Shown: positions 18,119-27,056 of the stretch, piece by piece
Numbering within the stretch: the stretch's first letter is position 1
Layout: every line of letters starts with the position of its first letter
Assembly: GCF_013359815.1 (NCBI RefSeq)
Contig: NZ_JABMCF010000037.1
Coordinates: forward strand, 62,001 to 126,000
From: Curtobacterium flaccumfaciens
GTDB lineage: Bacteria; Actinomycetota; Actinomycetes; Actinomycetales; Microbacteriaceae
Direction of reading: 5' to 3'
DNA length: 64,000 nucleotides
Program-made: the position numbers and the translations under genes
Notes under the pieces: model-generated
Seen by the model: the letters and a program-made list of their open reading frames with translations, nothing else
Told to the model about the DNA's origin: nothing
The model's database searches: none

Positions 18119-18838
18119 ATGACCGACGAGAAGACCGGACGACGCCGCGTTCTGCTGAAGCTGTCGGGAGAGGCGTTCGGCGCCGGCTCCCTCGGGGTGA
18201 ACCCCGACGTGATCGGCACCATCGCCAAGGAGATCGCCGTCGCCGCGCGCGAGGTCGAGATCGCGATCGTCGTCGGCGGGGGCAACTTCTTCCGCGGAGC
18301 CGAGCTCTCGCAGCGCGGCATGGACCGCGGGCGCGCCGACTACATGGGCATGCTCGGCACGGTGATGAACGCACTCGCGCTGCAGGACTTCCTTGAGCAG
18401 GCGGGCGCTGCGACCCGCGTGCAGTCCGCGATCGCGATGACCCAGGTCGCGGAGCCGTACATCCCGCGGCGCGCCGAGCGGCACCTCGAGAAGGGTCGGG
18501 TCGTCATCTTCGGCGCCGGTGCCGGACTGCCGTACTTCTCCACCGACACGGTGGCGGCGCAGCGTGCGCTCGAGATCAAGGCGGACGAGGTCCTCGTCGC
18601 CAAGAACGGCGTCGACGGCGTGTACACCGCCGACCCGAAGAAGGACGCCACCGCCGAGAAGCTGCACCACGTGACCTACCAGGACGCCCTGCTCAAGGGC
18701 CTCAAGGTCGTCGACGCCACCGCGTTCTCGCTCTGCATGGACAACGGCATGCCGATGCACGTCTTCGGCATGGAGGGCGACGGCAACGTCCAGGCCGCGA
18801 TCCGTGGCGAGCGCATCGGCACCGTCGTCAGCAACTGA
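18119..18838 (+). CDS. pyrH: Uridylate kinase (UMP kinase)
   Basis: 239 residues of the amino-acid-kinase fold. Visible motifs are [12 protein letters not shown] (phosphate binding), [48 protein letters not shown] (allosteric and substrate sites) and [12 protein letters not shown]. It makes UDP from UMP, with GTP activation and UTP inhibition in the family. ATG18119 is chosen because the region upstream is the tsf terminator. Confidence 0.97.
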   Translation: MTDEKTGRRRVLLKLSGEAFGAGSLGVNPDVIGTIAKEIAVAAREVEIAIVVGGGNFFRGAELSQRGMDRGRADYMGMLGTVMNALALQDFLEQAGAATRVQSAIAMTQVAEPYIPRRAERHLEKGRVVIFGAGAGLPYFSTDTVAAQRALEIKADEVLVAKNGVDGVYTADPKKDATAEKLHHVTYQDALLKGLKVVDATAFSLCMDNGMPMHVFGMEGDGNVQAAIRGERIGTVVSN

Positions 18839-18852
18839 CCCCCGGCGCTGAC

Positions 18853-18858
18853 TAGACT
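18853..18858 (+). promoter_or_regulatory. -10 hexamer TAGACT upstream of frr
   Basis: TAGACT lies 27 bases before the frr start, between pyrH and frr, so frr-cdsA may also be transcribed independently. Ribosome site AAGGAG at 18873-18878. Confidence 0.55.
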
Positions 18859-18885
18859 CGACGCCAGTACCGAAGGAGTAACACC

Positions 18886-19440
18886 GTGATCAGTGATGTC
18901 CTGACCGAAGCCACCGAGAAGATGGCGAAGGCTGTCGAGGTCGCCAAGGACGACTTCTCGACCGTCCGCACCGGCCGCATCAACGCGGCGCTCTTCCAGA
19001 AGATCCCGGTCGAGTACTACGGCACGCCGACGCCGCTCGCGCAGCTCGCGTCGCTGCAGACGCCCGAGGCCCGCACGCTCATCGTGACGCCGTACGACAA
19101 GACGGCGCTCAAGGAGATCGAGCGCGCGATCGCGACGTTCCCGAACCTCGGCGCCAGCCCGACGAACGACGGCGACATCGTCCGCGTGACGATCCCGGAG
19201 CTCACGAAGGACCGCCGCAAGGAGTTCGTCAAGCTCGTGCGGACGAAGGGCGAAGACCACAAGGTCGTCGTCCGGAACATCCGCCGCAAGGCCAAGGACG
19301 ACCTCGACGCACTCAAGGGTGAGATCTCCGACGACGAGATCTCGCGCGGCGACAAGGACCTCGAGGCCCTGACGAAGAAGCACGTCGACCAGATCGACGA
19401 GTCGCTGAAGAAGAAGGAAGCCGAACTCCTCGAGGTCTGA
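18886..19440 (+). CDS. frr: Ribosome recycling factor
   Basis: 184 residues from GTG18886 behind AAGGAG. The long three-helix bundle is recognised by [27 protein letters not shown], and the C-terminal helix region [20 protein letters not shown]. With EF-G it splits post-termination ribosomes. The stop codon overlaps the cdsA start (TGATG), so the two are translationally coupled. Confidence 0.97.
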   Translation: MISDVLTEATEKMAKAVEVAKDDFSTVRTGRINAALFQKIPVEYYGTPTPLAQLASLQTPEARTLIVTPYDKTALKEIERAIATFPNLGASPTNDGDIVRVTIPELTKDRRKEFVKLVRTKGEDHKVVVRNIRRKAKDDLDALKGEISDDEISRGDKDLEALTKKHVDQIDESLKKKEAELLEV

Positions 19441-20450
19441 TGCGTCGCTCCGACCAGGGCGATGACCGCCCCACAGCAGAGCACGGGCCCGCGTCGAGCG
19501 GGCCCGTGAAGAAGGGGCTCCGTCAGGACTTCGATGCGCGCGCACGAGCGGCGCGCACCGACTTCGAGGCGCAGCTCCGCCAGCGCAAGGCCGACTTCGG
19601 CGCGCGCAACGAAGCGCTGACCGCGCGGACCGGGCGCAACCTGCCGGCGGCGATCGGCATCGCGCTCGCGTTCGCGGTCGTGATGCTCGGCACGCTGCTC
19701 CTCTGGCCGCCGTCCTTCATGGTCGTCGCGGCGTTCCTGCTGGGCGTCGGCGTCTACGAACTCACGAGCGCCATGCGGTTCGCCGGCCGCGACGTCCCGC
19801 GGATCCCGAGCGTCGCCGTCGCGATCGCGATCGTGCCGGCGGCGTTCCTGCTCGGCCAGGTCGCGGCGCTGTTCACCCTGCTCGGCGGCATCGTCCTGAT
19901 CAGCGTCTGGCGACTGCTCGAGGTCGCCGTCGCGCGGCAGAAGCCCCCGGCCGGCAACGTCGCCCGAGACCTCACGAACGGGTTGTTCGTGCAGGCATAC
20001 ATCTCGCTGCTCGGCGCCTGCGTGGTGCTGCTCTCCGCCCAGCCGGACGGCAACCTCTGGGTGATCGGGTTCATCCTCGTCGTCGTCGCGGTCGACACCG
20101 GCGCGTACGCCACCGGGCTGAACCTCGGCAAGCACCCGATGGCACCGCGCATCAGCCCCAAGAAGACGTGGGAGGGCTTCGCCGGGTCCGTGGCGGCGAG
20201 CATCGTCGTCGGCATCCTGGTGGCCGTGTTCATGCTCGGGCTGCCCTGGTGGACCGGTGTCCTGCTCGGTGTGCTCATCTCCGGTTCGGCCACGCTCGGC
20301 GACCTGACCGAGTCGATGATCAAGCGCGACCTCGGCATCAAGGACATCTCGTCGTTCCTGCCCGGACACGGCGGCCTGCTCGACCGCATCGACAGCATCC
20401 TGCCGTCCGCCGCAGTCGCCTACGTGCTGTACCTGATCGTCAACCACTGA
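19440..20450 (+). CDS. cdsA: Phosphatidate cytidylyltransferase
   Basis: 336 residues. A charged 65-residue cytoplasmic extension (DQGDDRP..., with Lys/Arg/Glu-rich helix) precedes about eight membrane helices. The CDP-alcohol signature is complete: S-x2-KRD-x-GIKD, then PGHGG-x2-DR-x-DS near residues 297-320. It makes CDP-diacylglycerol from phosphatidic acid and CTP, the precursor of all phospholipids. Coupled to frr. Confidence 0.94.
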   Translation: MRRSDQGDDRPTAEHGPASSGPVKKGLRQDFDARARAARTDFEAQLRQRKADFGARNEALTARTGRNLPAAIGIALAFAVVMLGTLLLWPPSFMVVAAFLLGVGVYELTSAMRFAGRDVPRIPSVAVAIAIVPAAFLLGQVAALFTLLGGIVLISVWRLLEVAVARQKPPAGNVARDLTNGLFVQAYISLLGACVVLLSAQPDGNLWVIGFILVVVAVDTGAYATGLNLGKHPMAPRISPKKTWEGFAGSVAASIVVGILVAVFMLGLPWWTGVLLGVLISGSATLGDLTESMIKRDLGIKDISSFLPGHGGLLDRIDSILPSAAVAYVLYLIVNH

Positions 20451-20527
20451 CCGCTGTCGGGCCCGGCTGAACGCCGCACTCAGCGCGTTCAGGTTGTGCC
20501 ACGGTCGGGGACTGGCAGAATGACGCC

Positions 20528-21076
20528 GTGGCCACCACCTTCCCGACCGCAGCCCGCTCCGCCCTCGGTTACGACGTCGACGAAGTCGAGCGTTTCCTCG
20601 AGGACGCCCGGCGCGCGTACTCCGCCGACGACAGCGCCCCCGGCATCGAGGCCGCGAAGATCCGCGCCACGGCGTTCTCGATGCGCAAGGGCGGCTACTC
20701 CACGTCGCACGTCGACGCCGCACTCGAGCGACTCGAGGACGCCTTCGCGGCCCGCGAGCGTGAGCGGGAGATGAGCGAGGTCGGCAAGAAGGCCTGGTAC
20801 GCCGAGGCGCGGACGAAGGCCTCCGACGTCGTGGCGCGGCTCGAACGGCCCGACGGGCAGCGGTTCAGCCGGGTCAGCGTGCTCGGCACCGGCTACCACC
20901 CGAAGGACGTGGACGCGTTCGCCGCCCGGCTCGCCGGGTACTTCCGCGAGGGCAAGCCGCTCAGCCTCACCGAGGTCCGCTCGATCGTCTTCCGCCCGAA
21001 GCACGGCGGGTACCGCGAGGCGCAGGTCGACGCCCTGCTCGACGCCGTCGTCGAAGTGATGCTCGCTGTCCGGTGA
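20528..21076 (+). CDS. DivIVA-domain-like small cytoplasmic protein
   Basis: 182 residues. Two similar half-domains are visible: residues about 3-75 (SALGYDVDEVERFLEDAR, then AFSMRKGGYSTSHVDAALERLEDAF) and about 115-182 (GTGYHPKDVDAFAARLAGYF, then VFRPKHGGYREAQVDALLDAVVEVML). Each repeats the DivIVA-type G-Y-x3-(E/D)-V-D-x-F pattern. This domain usually guides proteins to curved or growing poles through membrane-binding oligomers. Standard neighbour of cdsA in this family. CAGAAT six bases before GTG20528 suggests a leaderless mRNA. Exact role unknown. Confidence 0.75.
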   Translation: MATTFPTAARSALGYDVDEVERFLEDARRAYSADDSAPGIEAAKIRATAFSMRKGGYSTSHVDAALERLEDAFAAREREREMSEVGKKAWYAEARTKASDVVARLERPDGQRFSRVSVLGTGYHPKDVDAFAARLAGYFREGKPLSLTEVRSIVFRPKHGGYREAQVDALLDAVVEVMLAVR

Positions 21077-21136
21077 CGACGCGCTGTCCCCAGGTGCTTC
21101 GCTTTCCGTGATCGTTCCGTTACCCTGGTCCTACTC

Positions 21137-22138
21137 ATGGGCAGGCACACGGCAGACTCAAGCTCCGACCGCGATACCCGCGAGCACCTCAGCCTCCAGG
21201 CTTCCGGTGAGCGCCGCGCGGCAATGCAGCGAACCCGCACGACGGAGACGTCGGCGTTCGGGGTGACCCCGCAGGTAGCGCCCGCGACGACGGGTCCGGT
21301 CGCCACGCCGAAGTCGGTGGCGGCGAACCGCGTCTCCGACGAGCGTGTGGCGTCCTTCGCCCACGATGCCCTGGTCGAGGCCGACCAGCGTCCCGCGAAG
21401 GAGCGCACCGCGACGGTGCAGCGCCGTGCGACGCCGAAGCTCGCGAAGCCCACCGCGTCGTCGGTGAACGCCGTCGCCCGCAAGCGCGCGATCGCCCCGA
21501 TGATGTCCTTCGTCGGCGTGTTCCTGTTCGTCGGCGGCTCGCTGTTCAACCCGCTGCAGGCCGACGTGGCACAGGCCGCCGTCGACACCCCGGTGCTCGT
21601 GAAGACGCCGCCGGCGCCGCAGCAGTACACCGCGCACGGCACCTACGCCGTGGCCGCCGCCGACCGTGACGGCTACGACGTCACCGTCCCGGCCCCGAAG
21701 GTCGTCAAGCCCGTCGTCGAAGAGGACGAGGCCGACGCCGACGCCGAGACCACCGACGACAGCGCGGACGCCGCGGCCACCGAGACCCAGCCGGTCTCGG
21801 CCGCCAACACGCTCGCCGCCACCGCCGCGACGCCCGACCCGGGCAGCGCGCAGGCGATCGCCCTGCAGCAGGTCACGGCTCGTGGCTGGGGGACCGACCA
21901 GTACAACTGCCTGGTCTCGCTGTGGAACAAGGAGTCCGGCTGGCGGGTGAACGCCTACAACCCCAGCGGTGCGTACGGCATCCCGCAGGCCCTCCCCGGC
22001 AGCAAGATGGCCACGGCCGGCGCCGACTGGCAGACCAACCCGGCGACGCAGATCACCTGGGGTCTCAACTACATCGCCGGCGTCTACGGCACCCCCTGCG
22101 GTGCCTGGGGACACAGCCAGGCCAACAACTGGTACTGA
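21137..22138 (+). CDS. Lytic-transglycosylase-like cell-wall protein
   Basis: 333 residues. About 117 basic, disordered cytoplasmic residues precede a single membrane helix (118-138). An acidic Ala/Thr linker follows (about 185-230), then a C-terminal domain of about 90 residues: YNCLVSLWNKESGWRVNAYN (catalytic Glu in KESGW), GAYGIPQALPGSKM and ITWGLNYIAGVYGTPCGAW. This matches the aggregation-promoting or SLT-like domains of actinobacteria that cut peptidoglycan glycan strands. The long cytoplasmic N-terminus is unusual. TACCCT ten bases before the ATG suggests a leaderless mRNA. Confidence 0.82.
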   Translation: MGRHTADSSSDRDTREHLSLQASGERRAAMQRTRTTETSAFGVTPQVAPATTGPVATPKSVAANRVSDERVASFAHDALVEADQRPAKERTATVQRRATPKLAKPTASSVNAVARKRAIAPMMSFVGVFLFVGGSLFNPLQADVAQAAVDTPVLVKTPPAPQQYTAHGTYAVAAADRDGYDVTVPAPKVVKPVVEEDEADADAETTDDSADAAATETQPVSAANTLAATAATPDPGSAQAIALQQVTARGWGTDQYNCLVSLWNKESGWRVNAYNPSGAYGIPQALPGSKMATAGADWQTNPATQITWGLNYIAGVYGTPCGAWGHSQANNWY

Positions 22139-22150
22139 TCGGCTGCTCGG

Positions 22151-22453
22151 GTGCCGCGCAGCAACCGGCCGCGGCGTCCCCGTGGTCGCGACGTCGAGCC
22201 TGACGAGGAGACCACCCTCGACCGGCTGATGAGCTCGTGGAAGCGCACCGAGGTCCGCCACGGTCGCGAGTACCAGGTGCAGCCGATCTCGGCCGCGTCG
22301 GCGCAGAAGGAGTACATCTGCCCGGGATGCGGCGGAAGCGTCCTGCCCGGCACCGCCCACGTGGTGGTCTGGCGTGCGGACGGCGTGCTCGGCGACGCCG
22401 CCGACCTGGCGTCGCGCCGGCACTGGCACAACCACTGCTGGAGCATCGCATGA
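22151..22453 (+). CDS. Conserved actinobacterial zinc-knuckle-like protein
   Basis: 100 residues, GTG start. Basic N-terminus (RSNRPRRPRGRD), then a possible metal site: Cys-x2-Cys in ICPGCGGS and His-x-His-x2-Cys in HWHNHCW near the end, consistent with a four-ligand zinc site. Similar actinobacterial proteins are often labelled ATP/GTP-binding without evidence. The stop overlaps the next ATG by four bases (ATGA), so it is coupled to the hydrolase. Function unknown. Confidence 0.75.
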   Translation: MPRSNRPRRPRGRDVEPDEETTLDRLMSSWKRTEVRHGREYQVQPISAASAQKEYICPGCGGSVLPGTAHVVVWRADGVLGDAADLASRRHWHNHCWSIA

Positions 22454-23199
22454 CCGAGCACGACGTGCCGCACGACACCGAGATCCGGTCCGCCACCGTG
22501 TTGCCGGCCCGTCGCACCGAGGTCGAGCTCGTCACGGACGACCACCTGACGCTCGTCGGTGAGCTCGCCGAGCCGGCCGACGCCCCGGCCCGCGGGACCA
22601 TCGTGACGCTCCACCCCCTGCCGACCGCGCACGGGTTCATGGACTCGCACGTCCTCAAGAAGGCCGCGGCACGGTTGCCCGCCCTCGCCGACATCGCGGT
22701 GCTGCGGTTCAACTTCCGGTCCGTCACGTCCCCGCGCGGCACGTCCGAGGGCGTCTTCGGCGAGGGTGTGTCCGAGGGCTTCGACCTGCGCGCCGCCGTC
22801 GCCGAGGTCGTCGACCGCGGCCTGCCGACGCCGTGGCTGGTGGGGTGGTCCTTCGGCACCGAGGTGATCCTCAAGCACGCGCTCGAACACGTCGAGGCCG
22901 GCACGGTCGCCGGTGTCGTCCTGCTGTCCCCGCCGCTGCACCGCACCTCGGACGAGGAGCTCGCCCGCTGGGCTGCCGTCGGGGTCCCGGTCGTGGCGCT
23001 CGTCCCCGAGCACGACGACTTCCTGCAGCCCGAGGCCGCGGCGGCACGGTTCGCGCTCGCCCCGAACGTCCGGGTCGTGCCCGTCGACGGTGCGAAGCAC
23101 CTGTGGGTGGGGGAGCGGTACGTGCGGATCGTCCTCGACGCGATCGCCGACCTCGTCGTGCCGGGCAGCGCCCCGCTGCCGACCCACTGGCCCGTCTGA
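22450..23199 (+). CDS. Alpha/beta hydrolase (dienelactone-hydrolase-like)
   Basis: 249 residues. The nucleophile elbow is GWSFGTE (Ser), with the acid in PEHDDF and the His in AKHLW. The oxyanion segment LHPLPTAHGF, between the beta strand and the first helix, resembles small YdjP or CocE-like hydrolases and KANL3/Tex30-type serine hydrolases. Cytosolic. Translationally coupled to the zinc-knuckle protein. Substrate unknown. Confidence 0.83.
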   Translation: MTEHDVPHDTEIRSATVLPARRTEVELVTDDHLTLVGELAEPADAPARGTIVTLHPLPTAHGFMDSHVLKKAAARLPALADIAVLRFNFRSVTSPRGTSEGVFGEGVSEGFDLRAAVAEVVDRGLPTPWLVGWSFGTEVILKHALEHVEAGTVAGVVLLSPPLHRTSDEELARWAAVGVPVVALVPEHDDFLQPEAAAARFALAPNVRVVPVDGAKHLWVGERYVRIVLDAIADLVVPGSAPLPTHWPV

Positions 23200-23249
23200 G
23201 CACGTCCGCACGACGCCCTGCGGCCTGCCACCTGCACCAGGTGGGACGG

Positions 23250-23277
23250 CCTGGAGGCGCGGGGGCGCGCCTCCAGG
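23250..23277. terminator. Convergent terminator (type-A palindrome)
   Basis: Perfect 12-bp stem CCTGGAGGCGCG (23250-23261) / 23266-23277 with a GGGG loop. It lies between the hydrolase and the convergent coiled-coil gene. A second small hairpin, CACCTG-CACC-AGGTG style, lies at about 23229-23244. Confidence 0.75.
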
Positions 23278-23287
23278 TCGTGGATCG

Positions 23288-25129
23288 TCAGCGGTCGGTC
23301 GCGTCCACGTCGTCGTCAGCGTCCGCAGCGGACGCTGCGGCGGGTGCCGTGCCGAGCAGGCCCGTGGCGTTCGTGAGGACCCCGCGGAGGTTCTCGAGGT
23401 AGCCCGCGACGGCTTCGCGTTCGGTGCGGATCGCCGCCAGGCGGTCCTCGGCCTCGGCGATCACGCCGGCGGTGCGCTCCTCGGCGTCGGCGACCATCCG
23501 GTGCACGCGGTCCTGCGCGTCGGCGACGATGGTGCGGGCGTGCTCCTGGGCCTCGGCCGTGCTGGTGCGCTCGAGGTCGTCGGCCTCCTGCTGCAGGCGT
23601 TCGGCGCGTTCGCGGGCCTCGGTCGCGCGGCGCGTGGCCTCGGCGAGCTGCAGGTTGGCCTCGTCCAGGTACTTCTGCGTCTCGGTCACCGTCTCGTGGT
23701 GCTTCCGCAGGTAGTCCTGCTCGGCGTCGTCGCGGCGGGACGCGAGTTCCGACTCGAGCGTCGTGCGGGCCTCGTCGCGCTCCCGGGCGATCTCGGCACG
23801 GACCTCGTCGCGCTCCTTGACCAGGGCGGCGCGTGCGGTGTCGATCTCCTGCCGCAGGGCGGTGCGCTCGGCCTCGAGCACCCCGAGCTCGGCGGTGCGG
23901 CGGTCGGCGATCTCGGTGTCGACCTCGGCGTGCTCGCGCTCGCGTCGGGCGGCGATGGCGTTCTCGTGCTCCCGGACGGCACGCTCGGCTGCCGCATCGG
24001 CCTCGGCGCGCTCCTGCGCGATCCGGGCGTCGTGCTCCTCGAGCTCACGGGCGATCCGGTCGGCGGTCTCCTGCACCAGGCGCGCGTTCTCGACGCGGGT
24101 CTGCTCCTCGTCGACGCGGAGCTGCGCCTGGGCCGCCTCGATCTCCTGCTCGAGTGCGGTGCGGGCTGCGGCGAGTTCGCGGTCCCACTGGGCGCGGGCC
24201 GCAGCGAGTTCCTCGTCGAGCTCGCGGCGGCGGTCCGCGACCTCGGAGTCGAGCTCGGCGCGTCGGCGCGTGACCTCGGACTCGAGTTCGGCGCGACCGG
24301 TCTCGAGTGCCAGCGCGTGTGCCTGCTGCTCTTCGTCACGCTCACGGTGCCAGGCGGCACGGCCCTCGGTGACCTCGCGCTCCAGGGCCTCTCGCCGGGT
24401 CGTCTCCTCGCGGTCGAGGTCCTCGGTGCGGCGGGCGTGGTCGGCCTCGAAGACCGAACGGCGGTGCTCGGTCTCGCGGTCGAGCTCGGCGGCAGCGGTG
24501 CGGGCGTCGGCGGACTCGCGCTGGGCGATCTCGCGCAGCTCGGCGACCTCGTGCTCGACCTGGGCGCGCAGTGCGTTCGTCTCGCGGATGGCGACGGAAC
24601 GGACCTCGGCGGCCTCGGTCACGGCTGCCCCGCGGATCGCGGCGGCTTCGTTGCGGGCGTCCTGCGTGAGGAGACCGGCCTCGGCGCGGGCACGTTCGAC
24701 GGTGTCGGCTGCCTCGGCGCGGGCGCGGGTCAGTTCGTTGGTGGCGCGGGTGCGGGCGTCCTCGAGGGTGTCGCGCGCTTCCTCCTGGGCCTCGCGGACG
24801 GTGCGCTCGGCTTCGGCGCGGCTCGAGGCACGGAGCCGCTGGGCGTCGATGTCCGCCTGGCTGATGAGGCGGGTCGACTGTTCCTCGGCCACACGCAGGG
24901 TGGACTCGAGGCGGGTGCCCAGTCCGCTGTACGTGGGGGTGCCGGCTTCGTCGAGCTCACCCTGCAGTTCGGAGACCCGGGCCTGCAGGAGACGGATCTC
25001 CTTCGCGGCGTCGGCGCGGTCGTTGTTCGACTTGATGAGCTCGCGGCGCAGGTCGTTCAGCGAACGCTCCACCTCGTCGCGGCGGTACCCCCGCAGCTCG
25101 GTCCCGAACTCGGCCTCGTCGTTCGCCAC
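23288..25129 (-). CDS. Long coiled-coil protein with DivIVA-like N-terminus
   Basis: 613 residues from GTG25129 (VANDEAEFGTELRGYRRDEV...). The first 60 residues resemble a DivIVA head: F-x3-LRGYRRDEVERSLNDLRREL. Residues about 60-580 are an almost unbroken coiled coil rich in Glu, Ala and Arg with degenerate repeats such as RAEAERTVREAQEEAR, then an Ala/Asp-rich tail. Overall it resembles the Scy/FilP/DivIVA cytoskeletal proteins of polar-growing actinobacteria, but no specific orthologue can be named. No membrane segment. A likely promoter TACAAT is at 25183-25178. Longer starts run into the divergent promoter. Confidence 0.8.
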   Translation of the reverse strand: MANDEAEFGTELRGYRRDEVERSLNDLRRELIKSNNDRADAAKEIRLLQARVSELQGELDEAGTPTYSGLGTRLESTLRVAEEQSTRLISQADIDAQRLRASSRAEAERTVREAQEEARDTLEDARTRATNELTRARAEAADTVERARAEAGLLTQDARNEAAAIRGAAVTEAAEVRSVAIRETNALRAQVEHEVAELREIAQRESADARTAAAELDRETEHRRSVFEADHARRTEDLDREETTRREALEREVTEGRAAWHRERDEEQQAHALALETGRAELESEVTRRRAELDSEVADRRRELDEELAAARAQWDRELAAARTALEQEIEAAQAQLRVDEEQTRVENARLVQETADRIARELEEHDARIAQERAEADAAAERAVREHENAIAARREREHAEVDTEIADRRTAELGVLEAERTALRQEIDTARAALVKERDEVRAEIARERDEARTTLESELASRRDDAEQDYLRKHHETVTETQKYLDEANLQLAEATRRATEARERAERLQQEADDLERTSTAEAQEHARTIVADAQDRVHRMVADAEERTAGVIAEAEDRLAAIRTEREAVAGYLENLRGVLTNATGLLGTAPAAASAADADDDVDATDR

Positions 25130-25313
25130 GTGTCGCTCCTGGGTGCTCGGCGGAGGGCCTGGATCGGCCCGCGGTCGATTGTAGTGGCGGCCGGAGCGGG
25201 TCGTCTGAGTCCGGCGACAGCGCGGATTGATGCGCTGTCCAGCGTTGCTCGCTATCCTGAGTCGCTGATTCGCGCGCCGACATCCCCACCCCGGCGCGGT
25301 AGGGAGAGAGTTC
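25130..25313. promoter_or_regulatory. Divergent promoter region
   Basis: On the minus strand, TACAAT (25183-25178) lies about 49 bases before the coiled-coil start. On the plus strand, TATCCT (25253-25258) lies about 55 bases before GTG25314. GGGAGAGAG at 25302-25310 is the ribosome site of the plus gene. Confidence 0.6.
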
Positions 25314-27056
25314 GTGCGATTCGTCCTGGCGATCGTCAGTTTCGTCATCGGTCTGCTGCTCGTGGCGCTGGCGGTGGGACAGCGGACCGTGTTCGCGCCG
25401 CCGTCCTCGCTCGTGGCCGAGAGCTCGATGACCAGTTCCGCCCCGGTGACCGTGATCCCGGGGACGACGCTCAACGCCAACCCCGGCTACCAGCGCATCA
25501 ACGTGTCCGGCTCCGGCAAGGTCTTCGCTGCCTACGGCAAGACCGCCGACGTCGACGCCTGGATCGGTGACGCCGAGCACACCACGCTCCGCTTCGACGC
25601 CGAGAAGGGCTCGCTGGTCGGGTCGACCTCGGGCAGCGAGACCAGCGTCCCGTCGCCGAAGGGCAGCGACCTCTGGTACCAGGAGTACGACGGTGCCGGA
25701 CAGTTCACCGTCCGCCTGCCGCAGGACGTCTCGGTCCTCGTCGTGAGCGACGGCAAGGCCGCGGCGCCGAGCGACGTGTCCGTCACCTGGCCGCAGGACA
25801 CCGCGACGCCGGCGGTCGGTCCGCTGCTCGTGGCCGGCGGCGTGTTCGTCCTCGGAGGCCTCGTGCTGCTCGTCCTCGCCTTCCTGCACCAGCGCCGTGG
25901 CCGCGGTCCCCGCCGTCGCAGTGGTGGCAGCCGCCCGCCGCGGGTGCGTGCGTCCCGTCGAGCCGCCGCCGCCGGAGCGCAGGTACCGCGCCGCGGTCGT
26001 CGCGGCACGCGCGCCCTCGTCGGCGTCCCGGTGCTGCTCGTCGGTGCCCTGACCCTGGCCGGCTGTTCCTCGGACTACTGGCCGCAGGGCGGCGACCCGT
26101 CGCTCGCCACGCCGACCCCGACGGCCACCGCCACGGGGGCTGCGGAGACGACCGAGCCGACGGCTGCGACCAAGCAGCAGATCACCCGCATCGTGCAGCG
26201 CACCGCCGCCGTCGCCGAGCAGGCCGACGGGGCGCGCGACCGTGACCTGGTCCGGACCCGGTTCTCCGGAGCGGCGCTCGACCTCCGTCTGGCGAACTAC
26301 TCGATCCGCGGCAAGGACTCGGACGTCAAGGCACCGCCGGCGATCTCGGCCGCGCAGGTGTGCGTCGCGCTGCCGCAGCAGACCGACACCTGGCCCCGAA
26401 CGGTCTTCACGATCGTCGCCGAGGACTGTGACGCCAAGTCTGCGCCGCAGGCCCTGACCCTGGTGCAGGACACCGCCCGCGATCCCTACAAGGTGGCGTA
26501 CGACGTCTCGCTCGAGGCCGACGCGAAGATCCCGAGCCTCGCCCCGACGACGATCGGTGCCGCCCTGCTCGCGCCGGAGTCGAAGCTCCTGACGATCCAG
26601 CCCGACCAGGTCGCGACCGCCTACGGCGACATCCTGTCGAAGGACACCGCCAGCGAGTACGCCGACCTGTTCGCGACCGAGGGCGATGCGCTCCGCACCA
26701 CCATCGGCAAGGCGTACAAGGACAAGAAGGCCAAGGCCCTGCCGGACACGGCGAAGATCGAGTACTCGTCCGAGGTGCCCGCCGACTCCGCGGTCGCGAT
26801 CGCGACCGACGACGCCGGCGCCCTGGTCTCCGCGGACCTGGACGAGATCGAGAAGGTGACCCCGACCGCGTCGGGCGCCGAGGTGAACACCGAGGGTGCC
26901 GTCAAGGCACTGTCCGGCGTGGACACGAGCAAGAAGGGCATCAGCGCGACCTACAGCGTCCAGCTGCTCTTCTACGTGCCGCCGGTCGCCTCGGATGGCA
27001 AAGTGGTCCTGCTCGGGTTCACACAGGGCCTGACCGCAGCGAGTGAGGTGCAATGA
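25314..27056 (+). CDS. Large membrane protein with internal lipobox
   Basis: 580 residues, function unknown. Residues 1-22 form a membrane anchor or signal; 23-165 are an extracytoplasmic beta-rich domain; 168-192 form a second helix. Residues 193-234 are a very basic Arg-rich loop. A third hydrophobic segment ends in a perfect lipobox, LTLAGC, with Cys251, followed by a Thr/Pro/Ala linker and a 300-residue soluble domain. It looks like a membrane protein fused to a lipoprotein, or a lipoprotein gene starting inside, for example at in-frame GTG25944. Similar proteins are sometimes mislabelled glycosyltransferases; I see no such motif. The stop overlaps the thioredoxin gene (ATGA). Confidence 0.75.
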   Translation: MRFVLAIVSFVIGLLLVALAVGQRTVFAPPSSLVAESSMTSSAPVTVIPGTTLNANPGYQRINVSGSGKVFAAYGKTADVDAWIGDAEHTTLRFDAEKGSLVGSTSGSETSVPSPKGSDLWYQEYDGAGQFTVRLPQDVSVLVVSDGKAAAPSDVSVTWPQDTATPAVGPLLVAGGVFVLGGLVLLVLAFLHQRRGRGPRRRSGGSRPPRVRASRRAAAAGAQVPRRGRRGTRALVGVPVLLVGALTLAGCSSDYWPQGGDPSLATPTPTATATGAAETTEPTAATKQQITRIVQRTAAVAEQADGARDRDLVRTRFSGAALDLRLANYSIRGKDSDVKAPPAISAAQVCVALPQQTDTWPRTVFTIVAEDCDAKSAPQALTLVQDTARDPYKVAYDVSLEADAKIPSLAPTTIGAALLAPESKLLTIQPDQVATAYGDILSKDTASEYADLFATEGDALRTTIGKAYKDKKAKALPDTAKIEYSSEVPADSAVAIATDDAGALVSADLDEIEKVTPTASGAEVNTEGAVKALSGVDTSKKGISATYSVQLLFYVPPVASDGKVVLLGFTQGLTAASEVQ

